Source: Alopecurus myosuroides (lineage: Eukaryota > Streptophyta > Magnoliopsida > Poales > Poaceae). From it: DNA of 64,000 bases. The DNA lies in assembly GCA_028641055.1 (NCBI GenBank), contig CM054057.1, positions 333,551,500 to 333,615,499 on the forward strand, given 5' to 3'. Of the stretch, positions 1 to 10,985 are shown in pieces. Position 1 is the stretch's first letter. Each line of letters begins with the position of its first letter. The translations under genes were made by a program, and so were the position numbers. The notes beneath the pieces were generated by a model. The model saw nothing but the letters and a program-made list of their open reading frames with translations, did no database searches and had not been told where the DNA came from.

Positions 1-580
1 AACCCGGCGTCCAGCGCACAAGGAAAAGCCGGCGACGAGGAGGCAGCTCAACCCTGGCGTCTGCCGATGAGCTCGAGCGGCGGTGTGGAAGGAGCTTGAC
101 CGGCGGCGCGCTGCCTGCTGGAGAAGGAAGGGGCTAGCCTGGAGGAGGAGCTCAACGGCGGCGTCAGAGGCGGGAGGGGCTTCAACGGCGGTGCAGGAGG
201 CACAGCTCCAATGGCGGCGCGGGAGGACCTCGAGCTCGCCTCGTCTGTCCCCCGGGCCGATTCGAGAGAGGAAGTGGCCGATTCGACTGGCTCCTAACCC
301 TAGCCCGGTTTTCCCTCTCTCTCCTTGCCTTTTCCCTCTAATTCTGCCCCAATTTTTCCTTCTCCCGCCGCTGCCATCGGGCGCTCAGTCGCCGCGGTTT
401 TCCGCTTCGGCGCCGCTGAAACAGGAGGAAGCGTACGCTGAGAAGAAAGCGGCCCGCTTTTCTGCGCTTAGCGCCTAATGGGCAGCTAAGCCCAAAAGCT
501 GAGCGATTCTGCTCGCTTCGCTCGCTTAGACGCTTAAGCGAGCGCTTTTCAGCGCTTTTTTGAACGTTGCTAAAAATTTA
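1..580. other. GC-rich stretch without a supportable gene
   Basis: The first 580 bases are GC-rich and open in several frames, but the predicted peptides are low-complexity and match no family I recognise. Around 465-560 the sequence is dominated by short GCTTAGCG/CGCTTAAGCG words in both orientations, which looks like a transposon end or a collapsed repeat. No start context, splice pattern or domain supports a gene. This is probably the edge of a transposable element lying outside the window. Confidence 0.35.
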
Positions 581-938
581 CAAATAGTAAATTACGGACA
601 AATAGTAAACAAAGTTGTATCTTGTGCGTATCTGTTCTTATGGACATACAAAGCGTGCATCATAATTTCCACCAAAAATTACTGACCTTATATGATGCCT
701 TGGTTGCCACATTGCTGGCCGTTGCTGAAGAAAAGGAAAACTAGTCTATAGTGAAAATGCATGCACTACATATAGTTGCGCAGAACTAAGAATAATAACT
801 AAAAAGGATACTCAAACTTGTATCAGGAATAATCACAGTAAAACCAATAAAGCTAGTTGGACGAATACTCTGAAGACTTTTTTCTAGAAGGAAAAATAGA
901 AATTAAATTGTGGAGTAGATTGTTGTGTATGATACGTA

Positions 939-1041
939 CTCCCTCCGTTCCAAATTAGATGACTCCCACATAGATGTATCTAGACATATTTTAGTACTAG
1001 ATACATCTATTTGAGAGTCATCTAATATGGAACGGAGGGAG
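939..1041. mobile_element. Stowaway MITE
   Basis: This is a 103-bp non-autonomous Tc1/mariner-type miniature element. It starts CTCCCTCCGTTCC and ends with the inverted copy GGAACGGAGGGAG. It is flanked by TA on both sides (937-938 and 1042-1043), the usual Stowaway target duplication. The internal arms are also largely self-complementary, so the whole element can fold into a long hairpin. It encodes nothing. Confidence 0.95.
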
Positions 1042-1043
1042 TA

Positions 1044-3840
1044 GTTAACAATTAATACTTGCCCACATATTTCTGAACCAAAATCATGATTTTGTCTTCA
1101 TGACCCTTGCAACTTAGCAATTCCTAAAGTCCCAAAAAATAATATATATTGGATTCCAGTTAGTCCCTCTCTAACACACACTTGGACTGAAATTGTGATT
1201 TGTCCTGAAAAATCTCACTCAGTCTTACTCAGGCAATGAAACATACAGCTTAATAATCACAAAATTCACTAAATATTGATTTGGAATTGAGATTAATACA
1301 GAAAATATATGTATAAAGCATGAAAATTTGTGTTTTCTCCTCTAGACTTGAGATAATAGCATTACTTGACTTCTTGTGATATTATACTGATACAACCATT
1401 CCTGCAAGATAGCACTGTACTACGTTTTTTTGGTGGTTTATAATTAGGAAGTAAATTTCTACTGTATGCATAAATAAAAATCCCGCAAACTTTGCCCTAG
1501 CATTGCAATGGTTCTACAGTATGGCTCAGTTAGTGCAGGTTCTTCTTTCAGATGGAAATAAATCTACCTGCAAAATTGCCATCGACGGCCAATATGCCAA
1601 GTTGGCGAACATTAGGCTTTACTGGCTTCCTGAAGAAGCCTCAACCTATTTCCTTTAGTCTTTCTATCCTCTTTACTAGGAATACCTGGATTGGTAAAAA
1701 TGATGTTGGCAGTCTCTAAAAAGGATATCTTGCCATAGACCTTTTCCGTTGTTGCCTTGGAATCAAATGCACTGACTCTAAAACTAGATGCATATTGCAC
1801 AACGTACTGTGAGGACAAATCATTTCTTCAGGAAAAAGGGATTAATTGGCATTATCTTTGAAATTTAACTATACCAGATATAAACATAGGCATGAATTTA
1901 CTGCAGTAATTTCAAAGAATTAGACATGAAAAGACTTTAAGAGACCAGGCCATCAATAAAAGGCCTCACCCCACAGATGCACCCAAAGGACGATGTGGGG
2001 GCAGAACAGAAATCTTTTCTCCATATCATGCATGGCACTATAAAGAGAAGTCTTATCAGACTCCCTTTTCTTTTACCAAATATTATGACATTTGAAGTGA
2101 CACATTGGCTGTCCCTTCATATTACATATCAATGCTGGTGTACCTTATGTGTCCTATAAGAGAAGTTAAATCGGTTTGTGATCTCTTGGCTCTTAAATAA
2201 ACTCTTTAAATAGTAATCTTTCTAGTCGGTTTCTCGTTTCTGTATGTTTGTTATACAACTTAATTGAACAATTATTGCATTCCCGCTCATGCTATAATGC
2301 TGGGACTATTTTTATAGTTGACCTACTAGAAAAAAGTAAATTTTACAAGAACTGCGCTTTATCCTAATAGTCCCACTTGTTTTCGTTATCTTATATTCAT
2401 TGACAAACATCCACTGCTTCAGTGTAGACTCCTTTTCCCCCTTTCCGTGATCATATTGAGTTTTCTCTCGATGCACTAAGATGTCAATGATTTAACTCAT
2501 CTGGTTGCAATGTTACTCTTGTGTTGACATTTTTTGCAGGTTGTATCTGAAAGGAAATCATAGTAACTGTTGGAGTATACAATTCAAGCAATTTGCTGCA
2601 TACCAAAGGCAATCAGATCTTTTTGCAATATGATAGACTAGTGCGCTTTGACTTTATCTTGTCGGTTGGCTAAGGCCACTTGAAGGTTGGCGAGCTTCGT
2701 GTAGTCAGGCTCTTGAGTGGGCTACTGTAGGGATTCATCAGAAGGCGTATCATTATAGGAGAAATAGAGTCTTTTGATTGGTCGTGGACACTTCCAGTGA
2801 TCTTACCAACCAATAGCCAACTGAAAACAACGTCCGGGGATCTATAGCAACAAACTTGTGTCAAATGGATGCTCGAAACAACAGAGATTCTTGTGGGGGT
2901 CTATCTTGTAGCCTGCAATGTTCAAAGGCGCTAATGATTCGCCCCCACCGAAATCTTGGGAGATTCACTTTTTGAAGGTAATGATAGTAACGCGGCAGAC
3001 TTTGGAGGGAAAAAGTCTAATCAAGGGCTGTCTTTCACACTTGCATTTAATCATTCGAAAGTTATTGATGATCACCCCAGTGAGCTTCGGGTGATCTTTG
3101 TTTTTGCAGATTCGGATATAAATGAACCCCATGCATTTCTTTTTGGTCTATTTGCCTTTGCGTCCCATGGTAGCCTCTGTTTTTGATTAATAGAACTTAA
3201 AAACCAGCAAAATATTTGTTGCCACGTAGAATCGCGACTTTGCTTCATGGAGCAAGCAGAGTGGCGAGGCCTGTTTGTTGTTTCGTAGTCAACTCTGCAA
3301 GTTGAGCACAGTGCATGTGAAGGTGCTGAAAAAAGGCATGTGGTTTTAAGGATATGAGTGGGAAAAGTAGGAGATCGGCCCAACTTGCTCGTGTCTCCTT
3401 GAATCGTCTGCAGTGTTGCCCTTAACCCCCATTTGCTCTACGGAGTTTGTGATTGCCAGCTTTTATTTTCCTGCTTGTGCTGTGTATCCATGAACCATGA
3501 TCAATTGAGATTCTCGAGTGTCAGGAAAGTTGCATATATTGGTGATGGTGCCTCCTGCATTGAGCCACTCTGTGCGTAGCATGCAGAGATCATGTATGCT
3601 TGCCAGCTTGTTTTCGATAGACGCGTTTCTCATGTCTCAGTGTACTGCCCACATATTGTTGTGCCGTGCATGTTCCAGGGAAGATGGAGCCATGGATCAG
3701 CACTAGAATTAGATTTGGTTGTACGAATGCTGGAATGGCGGTGTCATCGCACAAGTAGTGGAGTAGTAGTAGTAGGTCATTTCAAATCAGAGTTGACTTG
3801 GCGACCTGAGTCGTTGAGGAGGTCAGACGTGCAGAGCAAC
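1044..3840. other. AT-rich intergenic stretch upstream of the CCT gene
   Basis: About 2.8 kb of AT-rich DNA with no gene I can support, apart from an exon-like segment near 1612-1806 on the minus strand (listed separately). Part of 2660-3480 is less AT-rich and may be an old transposon remnant, but no LTR, terminal repeat or coding domain could be recognised. The last few hundred bases presumably hold the CCT gene promoter. Confidence 0.4.
1612..1806 (-). pseudogene. Possible captured or orphan exon, unknown family
   Basis: On the minus strand an open segment follows a good acceptor (TCACAG before 1806) and contains a plausible CAG/GTATTC donor at 1686/1685. The predicted peptide has balanced, protein-like composition, unlike the surrounding low-complexity reading frames. 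I could not assign it to a family, and no neighbouring exons were found. It may be a gene fragment carried by a transposon, or chance. Confidence 0.22.
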
Positions 3841-3843
3841 CAG

Positions 3844-3851
3844 TATATATA
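3844..3851 (+). promoter_or_regulatory. TATA box of the CCT gene
   Basis: TATATATA lies about 85 bases before the CCT-gene start codon, which leaves room for a 5' leader of roughly 50-60 nt. The leader is C/A-rich and has no upstream ATG. Confidence 0.6.
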
Positions 3852-3933
3852 TGGTTGATCTCCAGGCCGGTTTCACAACCCCAAACACCAGACATACAAC
3901 GCACAGACACAGGACAGAGAAAACAAGTTGACG

Positions 3934-4619
3934 ATGTATCACTGGAGCACATCATCTTCTTCCTCCTCCACTCCCTGTTATAGCAACGGCAGCAGTAGCG
4001 GCAATGGCCCCTTGCACCCCTCCATGTCGTCCAGCAGCTACGGTGACCTTCTGTTACAAGAGCAGCAGCACTACTACCCCTCGCCGTCGATGCAGCGTGT
4101 AATGAGCGCCGGAGACCTCCAACAAGCTCCTGCGCATGCCGCGGCGCCGGCGCTGGCGCCGGTGGGGAGGTACAGCGCGGAGGAGCGGCGGGAGCGCATC
4201 GAGAAGTACCGCACCAAGCGCAACCAACGCAACTTCCAGAAGAAAATAACAGTACGTACCACGTTAATCTCTAGCTATCGACCTCGCCAACTCGATCGTT
4301 CCCTGCGCATACTCATCATCACGCATGTTGATTTTGTATCTTTCTTTAGTACGCTTGCCGGAAGACGCTGGCGGACAGCCGGCCGAGGGTGAAGGGCCGC
4401 TTCGCGCGCAACGTCGACGACGACGCAGCTGCAGATCAGCCGGAGGACGCGACGACGATGACGATGGCCGAGGTGTCTAATTTTGTGAACGACGGAAGCA
4501 GCAGCAGCAGCAGCAGCATGCCGCCGGAGTGGTGGCCGGCAATGCAAGGCGCGCTGGCCGTGGAGGACGAGGAGCTCATCGCCTCCTACCTCGCCGTCTC
4601 CTCCATCAACCTCTACTAG
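3934..4619 (+). CDS. CCT-motif family protein (CMF-type), two exons
   Basis: Exon 1 is 3934-4251 and exon 2 is 4350-4619. They are separated by a 98-bp GT-AG intron (GTACGT donor, TTTAG acceptor) in phase 0. The 195-residue product has a Ser-rich N terminus, a Gln/Pro/Ala middle and a CCT motif that spans the intron. The motif begins with RYSAEERRERIEKYR, contains KRNQRNFQKK, and continues after the intron with YACRKTL and RPRVKGRFARN. The C terminus is acidic with a Ser run. CCT motifs act in nuclear import and in DNA or NF-Y binding. No B-box or response-regulator domain precedes it, so it is a CMF-type protein rather than CONSTANS- or PRR-like. The ATG at 3934 is the first in the leader. 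Many grass CCT genes affect flowering or photosynthesis, but the role of this one cannot be read from sequence. Confidence 0.9.
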
Positions 4620-4930
4620 CTAGCTGCCTACCTACTTATTAATCACTCCTCGCAAGTCGCATCCATCTAGTGATATATATTCTCGACTAATTACTTGTTT
4701 TAGCTTCACTCTGAACAAGCTAGCTAAATATTTATCAGAACCGCCGTCAGTAGTATTATTTATTCATGTGTCTGAAACTTCCTTCTCTGTCTGAACGTTC
4801 GTGATCAATTTTCAAGTTGCTACTGGTTGTCTTGTGGTGGTATGCACTTACATGTAGCACTCGACGTTGACCTTTTAGCCAGGTGTCTGCATTTTCTTCA
4901 CTGTCTAATTAACCATGTAAGGGCATGTAG
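4620..4930. other. 3' flank of the CCT gene
   Basis: AT-rich DNA following the CCT stop codon, presumably the 3' UTR and terminator. No repeat or second gene was recognised. Confidence 0.5.
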
Positions 4931-4961
4931 GAGTACGTACGATGGTGCTGCCTTAATGAAG
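4931..4961. repeat. 31-bp direct repeat, left copy
   Basis: These 31 bases (beginning GAGTACGTACGATGGTGCTG) recur exactly at 6121-6151. The bases just outside differ at both ends, so the repeat is precisely 31 bp. The two copies bracket about 1.16 kb of unlike GC-rich DNA, so they mark an insertion or a template-switch duplication. Confidence 0.9.
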
Positions 4962-5109
4962 GGCCAGCGCTGAGCGTCCCCCGGGGATAATTTCCTCCGA
5001 TCCCCCGGGTGGACAGGCTGACACGTGTCCCTACTACCGGTCAACGCAGCAGTATTTTGCGTGTCCTTCCCTCGTCCCTCGCGGAAAAAAAAACTGAGAC
5101 AGAACTGTC

Positions 5110-5800
5110 GTGCCCCCAGCCTGTCGCCTGCAGTCGCTGGAGTACACGCCCGCAGTCGCCGGAGTACACGCCGTCGCCGTCGCCGGAGAAGGTGCTCCGC
5201 ACCTGATGGCCGTCGCTGGAGCTTCCGTAGGCCGCCGTGGGGAGCATCGCGCCGCGCCGTCCGTAGCAAAGCCGGGCGTCGTCGGGAGCATCAGCGCCCG
5301 CGCTCGTAGCAACGACGTTCGCCGTCGGGAGCAACTCCTGGCGCCGTGGGGAGCAACGCGCTGTGCCGTGGGGAGCATCGCGCCGCCGTCGGGAGCATCA
5401 GCGCCCGCGCTCGTAGCAACGGCGTTCGTCGTCGGGAGCTGCTTTCATCGATGCGAGAGATGCTCCCATAGGCGGCGCCGTATGCTCCCATAGGCGGCGC
5501 CGGATGCTTTCATCAATGGCGGGAGATGCTTCTATAGGCGGCGCCAGATGCTCCCATAGGCGGCGCCGGATGCTTTCATCGATGGCGGGAGATGCTTCTA
5601 TAGGCGGCGCCGGATGCTCTCCTATAGCGCCACCGGATGCTCCCAGCGGAGGTACCAAACACCAGATGCTACCAAACCTTGGCAAGAGATGCTCCCATGT
5701 CCCAGCGGCGGCGCCCAACCGTGGGGAGAGATGCTTCCAGCGGAGGCGGCGAATGCTCCCAGCAGCGGCGAGCGATGCTCTCACCGGAGGCGCCTGATGC
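5110..5800. repeat. GC-rich degenerate tandem repeat block
   Basis: The block consists of overlapping short repeats. A unit of about 108 bp containing GGGAGCATCAGCGCCCGCGC occurs at about 5283 and 5391. A unit of about 66 bp built from GGCGGCGCC and GATGCTTTCATC words occurs at about 5493 and 5559, followed by looser copies. Every frame is open over long distances because the repeats lack stops, but the peptides are repetitive and no gene is supported. Confidence 0.7.
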
Positions 5801-5929
5801 TCCGTGCGCCTGGCTTGGTTTTCGCAACAACAATCGCCTGAATCCGCAGGGCACGGTGGGCCGGTGGCAACCGACTTTGGAGCAGCGGCATGCGTGCGGC
5901 GTGCCTATGCAGCACGCTCCAGGAGTCCT

Positions 5930-6123
5930 GGTGTATAGGGCACATATAACAATTCTCTAGCCCTAGATATTCATTCATTGGGGTTTAAACATTACATACA
6001 TTGGTGGAGAGGGATGAAGAGAGGCAATCACCCACTAATTGGAAGAGAATTAATGCAAAATGTGTCTAAAACATGGAACTGCATGTTTTTTGTATTACGC
6101 CCTATACACCAGAACGGAGAGAG
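5930..6123. mobile_element. Degraded Stowaway-like MITE
   Basis: CTGGTGTATAGGGC at about 5930-5943 is the inverse complement of GCCCTATACACCAG at about 6101-6114. The right end continues into GAACGGAGAGAG followed by TA at 6124-6125, close to the usual Stowaway end. The left end lacks the clear CTCCCTCCGT start and the TA, so that side is eroded or truncated. Confidence 0.6.
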
Positions 6124-6151
6124 TACGTACGATGGTGCTGCCTTAATGAAG
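6121..6151. repeat. 31-bp direct repeat, right copy
   Basis: Exact copy of 4931-4961. Its first bases coincide with the right end of the MITE remnant, whose TA lies at 6124-6125. Confidence 0.9.
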
Positions 6152-6343
6152 TCACACATGATAATCGGTGAGTTAGAGGGGAGAAAAGAAGAGAGACCCC
6201 CTTCGCTTGTCTAATAGGTGATCTCCTAATAAAAAAACGAAATCATTTTTTTCTTTGTTGTATGAGATATCTTATCTAACTTGCATGTCCTTTTTAGTTT
6301 ATTTTTATCGTGACATAATTTTAGGAGACATGCGAACTAGTTG
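6152..6343. other. Short AT-rich spacer before the Copia LTR
   Basis: AT-rich sequence between the 31-bp repeat and the 3' end of the minus-strand Copia LTR. No feature was recognised. Confidence 0.4.
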
Positions 6344-6477
6344 TGTTAGATACTGTTGGAGAAATGCGACCAGTATTCTCATGAGGCCAAAGGCCAAAAC
6401 ATATACATGTGGGGCAAAGATCAGAAATCCCTTATACAATGGAGATATACAAATATGAGAGGTATACATCTCTAACA
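6344..6477 (-). repeat. Short (134-bp) 3' LTR of a Copia element
   Basis: Read on the minus strand the segment begins TGTTAGAGATG and ends ATCTAACA, giving the inverted termini TGTTAGA...TCTAACA. It is preceded by a purine-rich tract (TTTGAGGGGGA) that serves as the plus-strand primer site. The partner LTR is absent because the 5' half of the element is missing, so no target duplication can be tested. Confidence 0.8.
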
Positions 6478-6549
6478 TCCCCCTCAAACTCATGGTGGGT
6501 CAACAACATTGAGTTCAAAGAGGAAGAATGCATGTTGTGCGTTAGTCTG

Positions 6550-8774
6550 GGCATTCGTGAAGAAATCCGCCAACTCTAACTCGGAAGGCACATACTGAAG
6601 AGCGAGAATTTGATCTTACACATCAACACGCACAAAGGAGGCATCTACAGCGATGTGCTCGGTGAGCTCATACTTCACCGGGCCACGTGCAATGCTGATA
6701 GCACATGTACTGTCTGACAATAGGGGAGTCAGTGTAGAGACAGACACACCAAAATCCTCGAGTAACCAACGTAACCAAGTCATCTCAGCCGTCAAAAGAG
6801 TCATCGCTCGCAACTCAGCTTCTGCACTTGAACGAGAAACTGCAGTCCGTTTCTTTGTCTTCCATGCAATGAGGGAACCACCAAGGAAAACACAGTAAAG
6901 CTGAAAGTGACCTGCGGTCCGAAGTATCACTAGCACATGTAGCATCGGAGTAGGCCTGGAGCTGTAAGGAGATGAAGCGAGGGAAGAACAGAGGACGAGA
7001 GATCGTGCCACGAAGATATCGTATAACATGGAGGAGGTGACCATAGTGTACCGAGGTGGGAGCAGGAACGAACTGACTCAGGATATGGAAAAAATAGGAA
7101 ATATCTGGACGAGTGACAGCTAAATAGACAAGACTCCCAACAAGGTGACGATAGCGTGTGGGATCAGCGAGAGGATCACCATCAGAGGCACAAAGACGGA
7201 CGTTGAGCTCCATAGCTGTCTTAGTTGTGCGCTCATCACCAAGGGCGGCACGAGCAAGGAGATTCTGGATATACTTTTCTTGGGAGATGTAGAAGGCATC
7301 AGAGGTAGAAGAAACCTCAATCCCAAGAAAGTAGCAAAGAGGACCAAGATCGTTCATAAGGAACTGCTCACGGAGACGGGCCTTAACAAAGGCAAATGTA
7401 CTCAAAGTCGTCGCCGGTGAGGATCATGTCATCAACATATAGGAGGAGAAGAGTGCGACCACGAGGAGAGGTGTGGACAAACAACGCTGGATCATGGTCA
7501 CTGAGCGAGAAGCCAACATCAGTCACAACCGAGGGGAAATGCTCAAACCAGGCGTGAGGGGCTTGTTTAAGCCCATAGAGAGAATGCCGAAGGAGGCAAA
7601 TCATGCCATCAGGAACAGAATATCCGGGTGGTTGCTGCATATAGACCTCCTCGCGTAACTCACCATTAAGGAAAGCATTTTGAACATCAAGTTGAGACAC
7701 AAACCAATGACGAACATAAGCCACAACAAGAAGAGTGCAGACAATGGCAAATGTACCATCATAGTCACGTCCCTGCTCCTGCTGAAAGCCACGGGCGATA
7801 AGACGAGCTTTGTAACGCTCAAGAGAACCATCCGAGCGAGTCTTAATCTTATAGACCCACTTGCACGTGATGGGACGAACACCTGGAGGAGGAGAAACTA
7901 GATCCCACGTGTCAGTGTGCTCAAGCGCAACAATCTCCTCGGCCACCGCAAGCTGCCATTCGGGATGAGCAATAGCATCCCGGTAAGAAGTGGGCTCAAG
8001 GACAACAGAAAGACCATACTGAGTAGGAGAATAGAGATCAGGTGGAATAGGAGGTCGAGCATGTAGGTTATAAACCGGCGTAGAAGGGGAAGATGATGCC
8101 CCAGAGGTAGAGGGCTCCTCGACATGATCATCAACAATGCGTGGACGACAGAAATAGTGAAAAGTTAATGGAGAAAGAGGAGGAGGAGGCGCCGAAGGGG
8201 AGGAAGACATCGGGGAGGAGGGTGGTGAGACAGGTGGCGAGGGAGGAAGGGAAGACGATGTCGGAGGAGTATCAGAACATGAGGACTCAGAGGAGGAGGT
8301 GAGGGAACATGAGGCACAGAGGGAGGAGTATCAGGGAAAGCGTGAAAAGATATATCAACCACAGAAAAAGTCAAGGAGGAGGGACGCGGGTAGAAAGGAA
8401 GAGACTCATCAAAAGTAACGTCACGTGAGATGCCCATCCGACGACCAACAGGATCCCAACACCGATAACCCTTATGCTCATCACTATACCCAAGAAAGAC
8501 ACACTCAACAGATTGAGCAGTAAGTTTGATGCGTTCGCGTGGAGTAAGAAGAACATAGCATACGCATCCAAACAACCGAACCACTGAGTAATTAGGAGAA
8601 CAATTAGAAAGGGGATCCATAGGAATACCACCTTGTAGGGCAGCGGAGGGCTGAATGTTGATGAGATAGGTGGAAGTAGAAACATCCTTAGCCCAAAAGT
8701 GAGGTGGACGAGATGCGACAATCATCATCGCACGAGCCGTCTCAAGGAGGTGATGATCTATACGTCCATTTTGC
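6550..8774 (-). pseudogene. Truncated Copia pol: integrase C-terminus, reverse transcriptase, RNase H
   Basis: On the minus strand from 8774 downward the fragment encodes the end of integrase (LLETARAMM motif, then the RLFGC and VFLGY blocks). Next come reverse transcriptase (ITCKWVYKIK, the QLDVQNAFLNG block, SLYGLKQAP and the YVDD catalytic motif) and RNase H ending SRSSAEAEL and EHIAVD. Frameshifts near 8190, 7395 and 6860 break the frame, so it is dead. The sequence stops abruptly at about 8774 inside integrase where the next element begins. gag, protease and the 5' LTR are therefore missing, probably through a later insertion and deletion. Confidence 0.9.
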
Positions 8775-10271
8775 ATCACTATTTTATATCATAATTGTCT
8801 GTTATTCATCGATATATTTCATGTTAGGATGCATCCCTTATGTTATTTTATCTTATTTTGCATGTTTCATAATTTTTGGAGAATAAACACCCGGACCAGA
8901 AATCTGATGGAAAAAGCACTGTCGAGATACCATATTTCAGAAGATTAGAAGAAGAAGGGGGACATCGGGGGTGTCTTAGAAGTTCAGAGGAGGAGTCCAG
9001 CTAGAAGGGGAGCCAGAGGGGGGCCACCAGGGGCCCACACCATGAGGTGGCGCGCCCCTGGCCGCGCCACCAGGTGGTGTGGCCACCCTGGCCCACCTCT
9101 GAGGGATATCTTTCGCGTACTTGGCCCCCAGGGAACCCTAAGCCTCATACCATCATCGAAGAATTATTCTGCCACCGCCTCGGTGCGGAAAACACCCGAG
9201 AGAGAAAACCTCTCTTGTAGGGAGAAATCTGCCGGGGAAATTCCTCCCCGGAGAGGGAAAATCATCGCCATCGTCACCGTCATCACTTCGGGCATCATCA
9301 AGATCGTCATCATCATCATCACCACCACCACCAGCACCATCACCCTCATCATCCACCGTCATCCCTCTATAACAATTAGGGGCCTCTATCGTTGTTTTAC
9401 ATTAGATCTCTCTCCCGGTGTGGATTACTTGTTAGTAGTCGATGCTTGTGAGATTTATCGGTGTTTGCACTTTATGACCAGATTGTTATCATCCATTATA
9501 TCACCTCTGATTATGATCCATATGATGTCTTGTGAGTAGTTCGTGTTGTTCTTGAGGACATGGGAGAAGTCAAGTTGTTAGTAGTGAAGTAATGTTGAGT
9601 AATATTTAATGGTTTGATATTTAAGTTGTGGTGTTATTCTTCTAGTGGTGTCATGTGAACGTCAACTACATGATACTTCACCATTTATGGGCCTAGGGGA
9701 ATGCATTGTGTATTTGGCTACTAATTATGGGGTTGCCGGAGTGACAGAAACCTAAACCCCCATTAGGAAACTATTACACGAGGGAGCGTAGGATCCCGGA
9801 GTTTAAAGCTGTGGTTAGATTTATTTCTTAATTAATTTCTTGCAGTTGCGGATGCTTGCAAGGGGTATAATCACAAGTATGTATTAGTCTTGGATGGGAC
9901 GGTACATTAGCATAGGTTCACCCAGACAACACTTATCAAAACACTAAAGATTATTCAGCGGCATGGAACAAAACCACTTGACAGAAACCTCTCGTGTGTC
10001 CTCGAGAACGTTTGTTAATCATAAGTAAATCCACCGGCTTGTCCTTTGCTTAAGAAAAGATTGGGCCACTTGCTGCAATTATTATTACTGCATTTTATTT
10101 ACTCGCACTTTATTTATCTGCAATATAAAAAAACCCTACAAATCTATCTTTCAGTATTTACAGTTATTCCTTCATCGAAACTGCTTGTCAACACCTTCTG
10201 ATCCTCGTTGGGTTCAACACTCTTATTTATCGAAAGTACTACGATACACCCCCTATACTTGTGGGTCATCA
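8772..10271 (+). repeat. LTR (possibly 5'-truncated) of a Gypsy element, Sabrina-like by eye
   Basis: About 1.5 kb that abuts the broken Copia pol and ends GGGTCATCA just before a primer-binding-site-like sequence. It contains words I recognise from high-copy Triticeae Gypsy LTRs (TGCATCACTATTTTATATCA near the start) and a run of ATCATC triplets at 9290-9360. The left border is set only by the end of Copia similarity and may be a truncation point. The family name is an impression, not a database match. Confidence 0.6.
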
Positions 10272-10281
10272 AAACTATTTT

Positions 10282-10299
10282 CTGGCGCCGTTTCCGGGG
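10282..10299 (+). other. Primer-binding site of the Gypsy fragment
   Basis: TGGCGCCGTTTCCGGGGA lies 10 bases after the LTR end and matches the typical TGGCGCCGTTGCCGGGGA site of cereal Gypsy elements with one change. Confidence 0.7.
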
Positions 10300-10386
10300 A
10301 GTGAAGAGCTATTGGGAAGTGGAATTGATAAAGGAAGCTTCTGCTGTAAGTGTTGTTTTTATTACTGTCTACTGCTTTATTACACT

Positions 10387-10985
10387 ATGTTTGGATCTCC
10401 TTTTGAGTCCTTATTTGCGGGCACTGCTGCCACTGCTAGGGTAGTAAGTGACCTACCGCTTGATGATTTAGATCCTTATAAAATACCTATAAAGATTGTT
10501 AAACATGTTATGAATAACTGCTATTCAGGTGATGGAACTGTCCATCCTGGTGATCATTTGCTCTTTTTACATGAATTATGCGAGTTGTTCAAGTGTGCAT
10601 GCATTACAATGGGCCAAGTGAAGAGGAAATTATTCTCTATATCATTGACAGTCCAAGCCACTGAATGGTTCAAACTGCTGAAAAATAGCCAGACTATTGA
10701 ATGGGAGGAAATTGTGCCTCTCTTTTATTCTAAATTATATCCTCCCGGTGAAATTCATAGAGATCGGAATTATATATATAATTTTTGGCCTCATGACGGA
10801 GAGAGTATTGCCCAAGCATGGGGGAGATTGAAGTTACTAATGCTCAAATGCCCCATTCATGAGCTCTCCAGTAATATTGTTATTAATAATTTCTATGCAA
10901 GGATTTCTCTTCGTGATAAGGATTTCTATGCAAGGCTTTCTCAATTACATAACAATTTTCGCGAATTAATTTTAGTATCTTCACG
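10387..10985 (+). pseudogene. Partial Gypsy gag
   Basis: The likely start is the ATG at 10387 (MFGSPFESLF). The 200-residue segment has retrotransposon gag hallmarks: an ATEWFK motif, an EWEE segment, ESIAQAW, the LLMLKCPIH motif and a following FYARI block. At about 10985 gag similarity ends abruptly in unrelated AT-rich DNA, so zinc knuckle, protease and pol are all lost. The fragment is downstream of its own LTR and primer site, in the same orientation. Confidence 0.8.
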
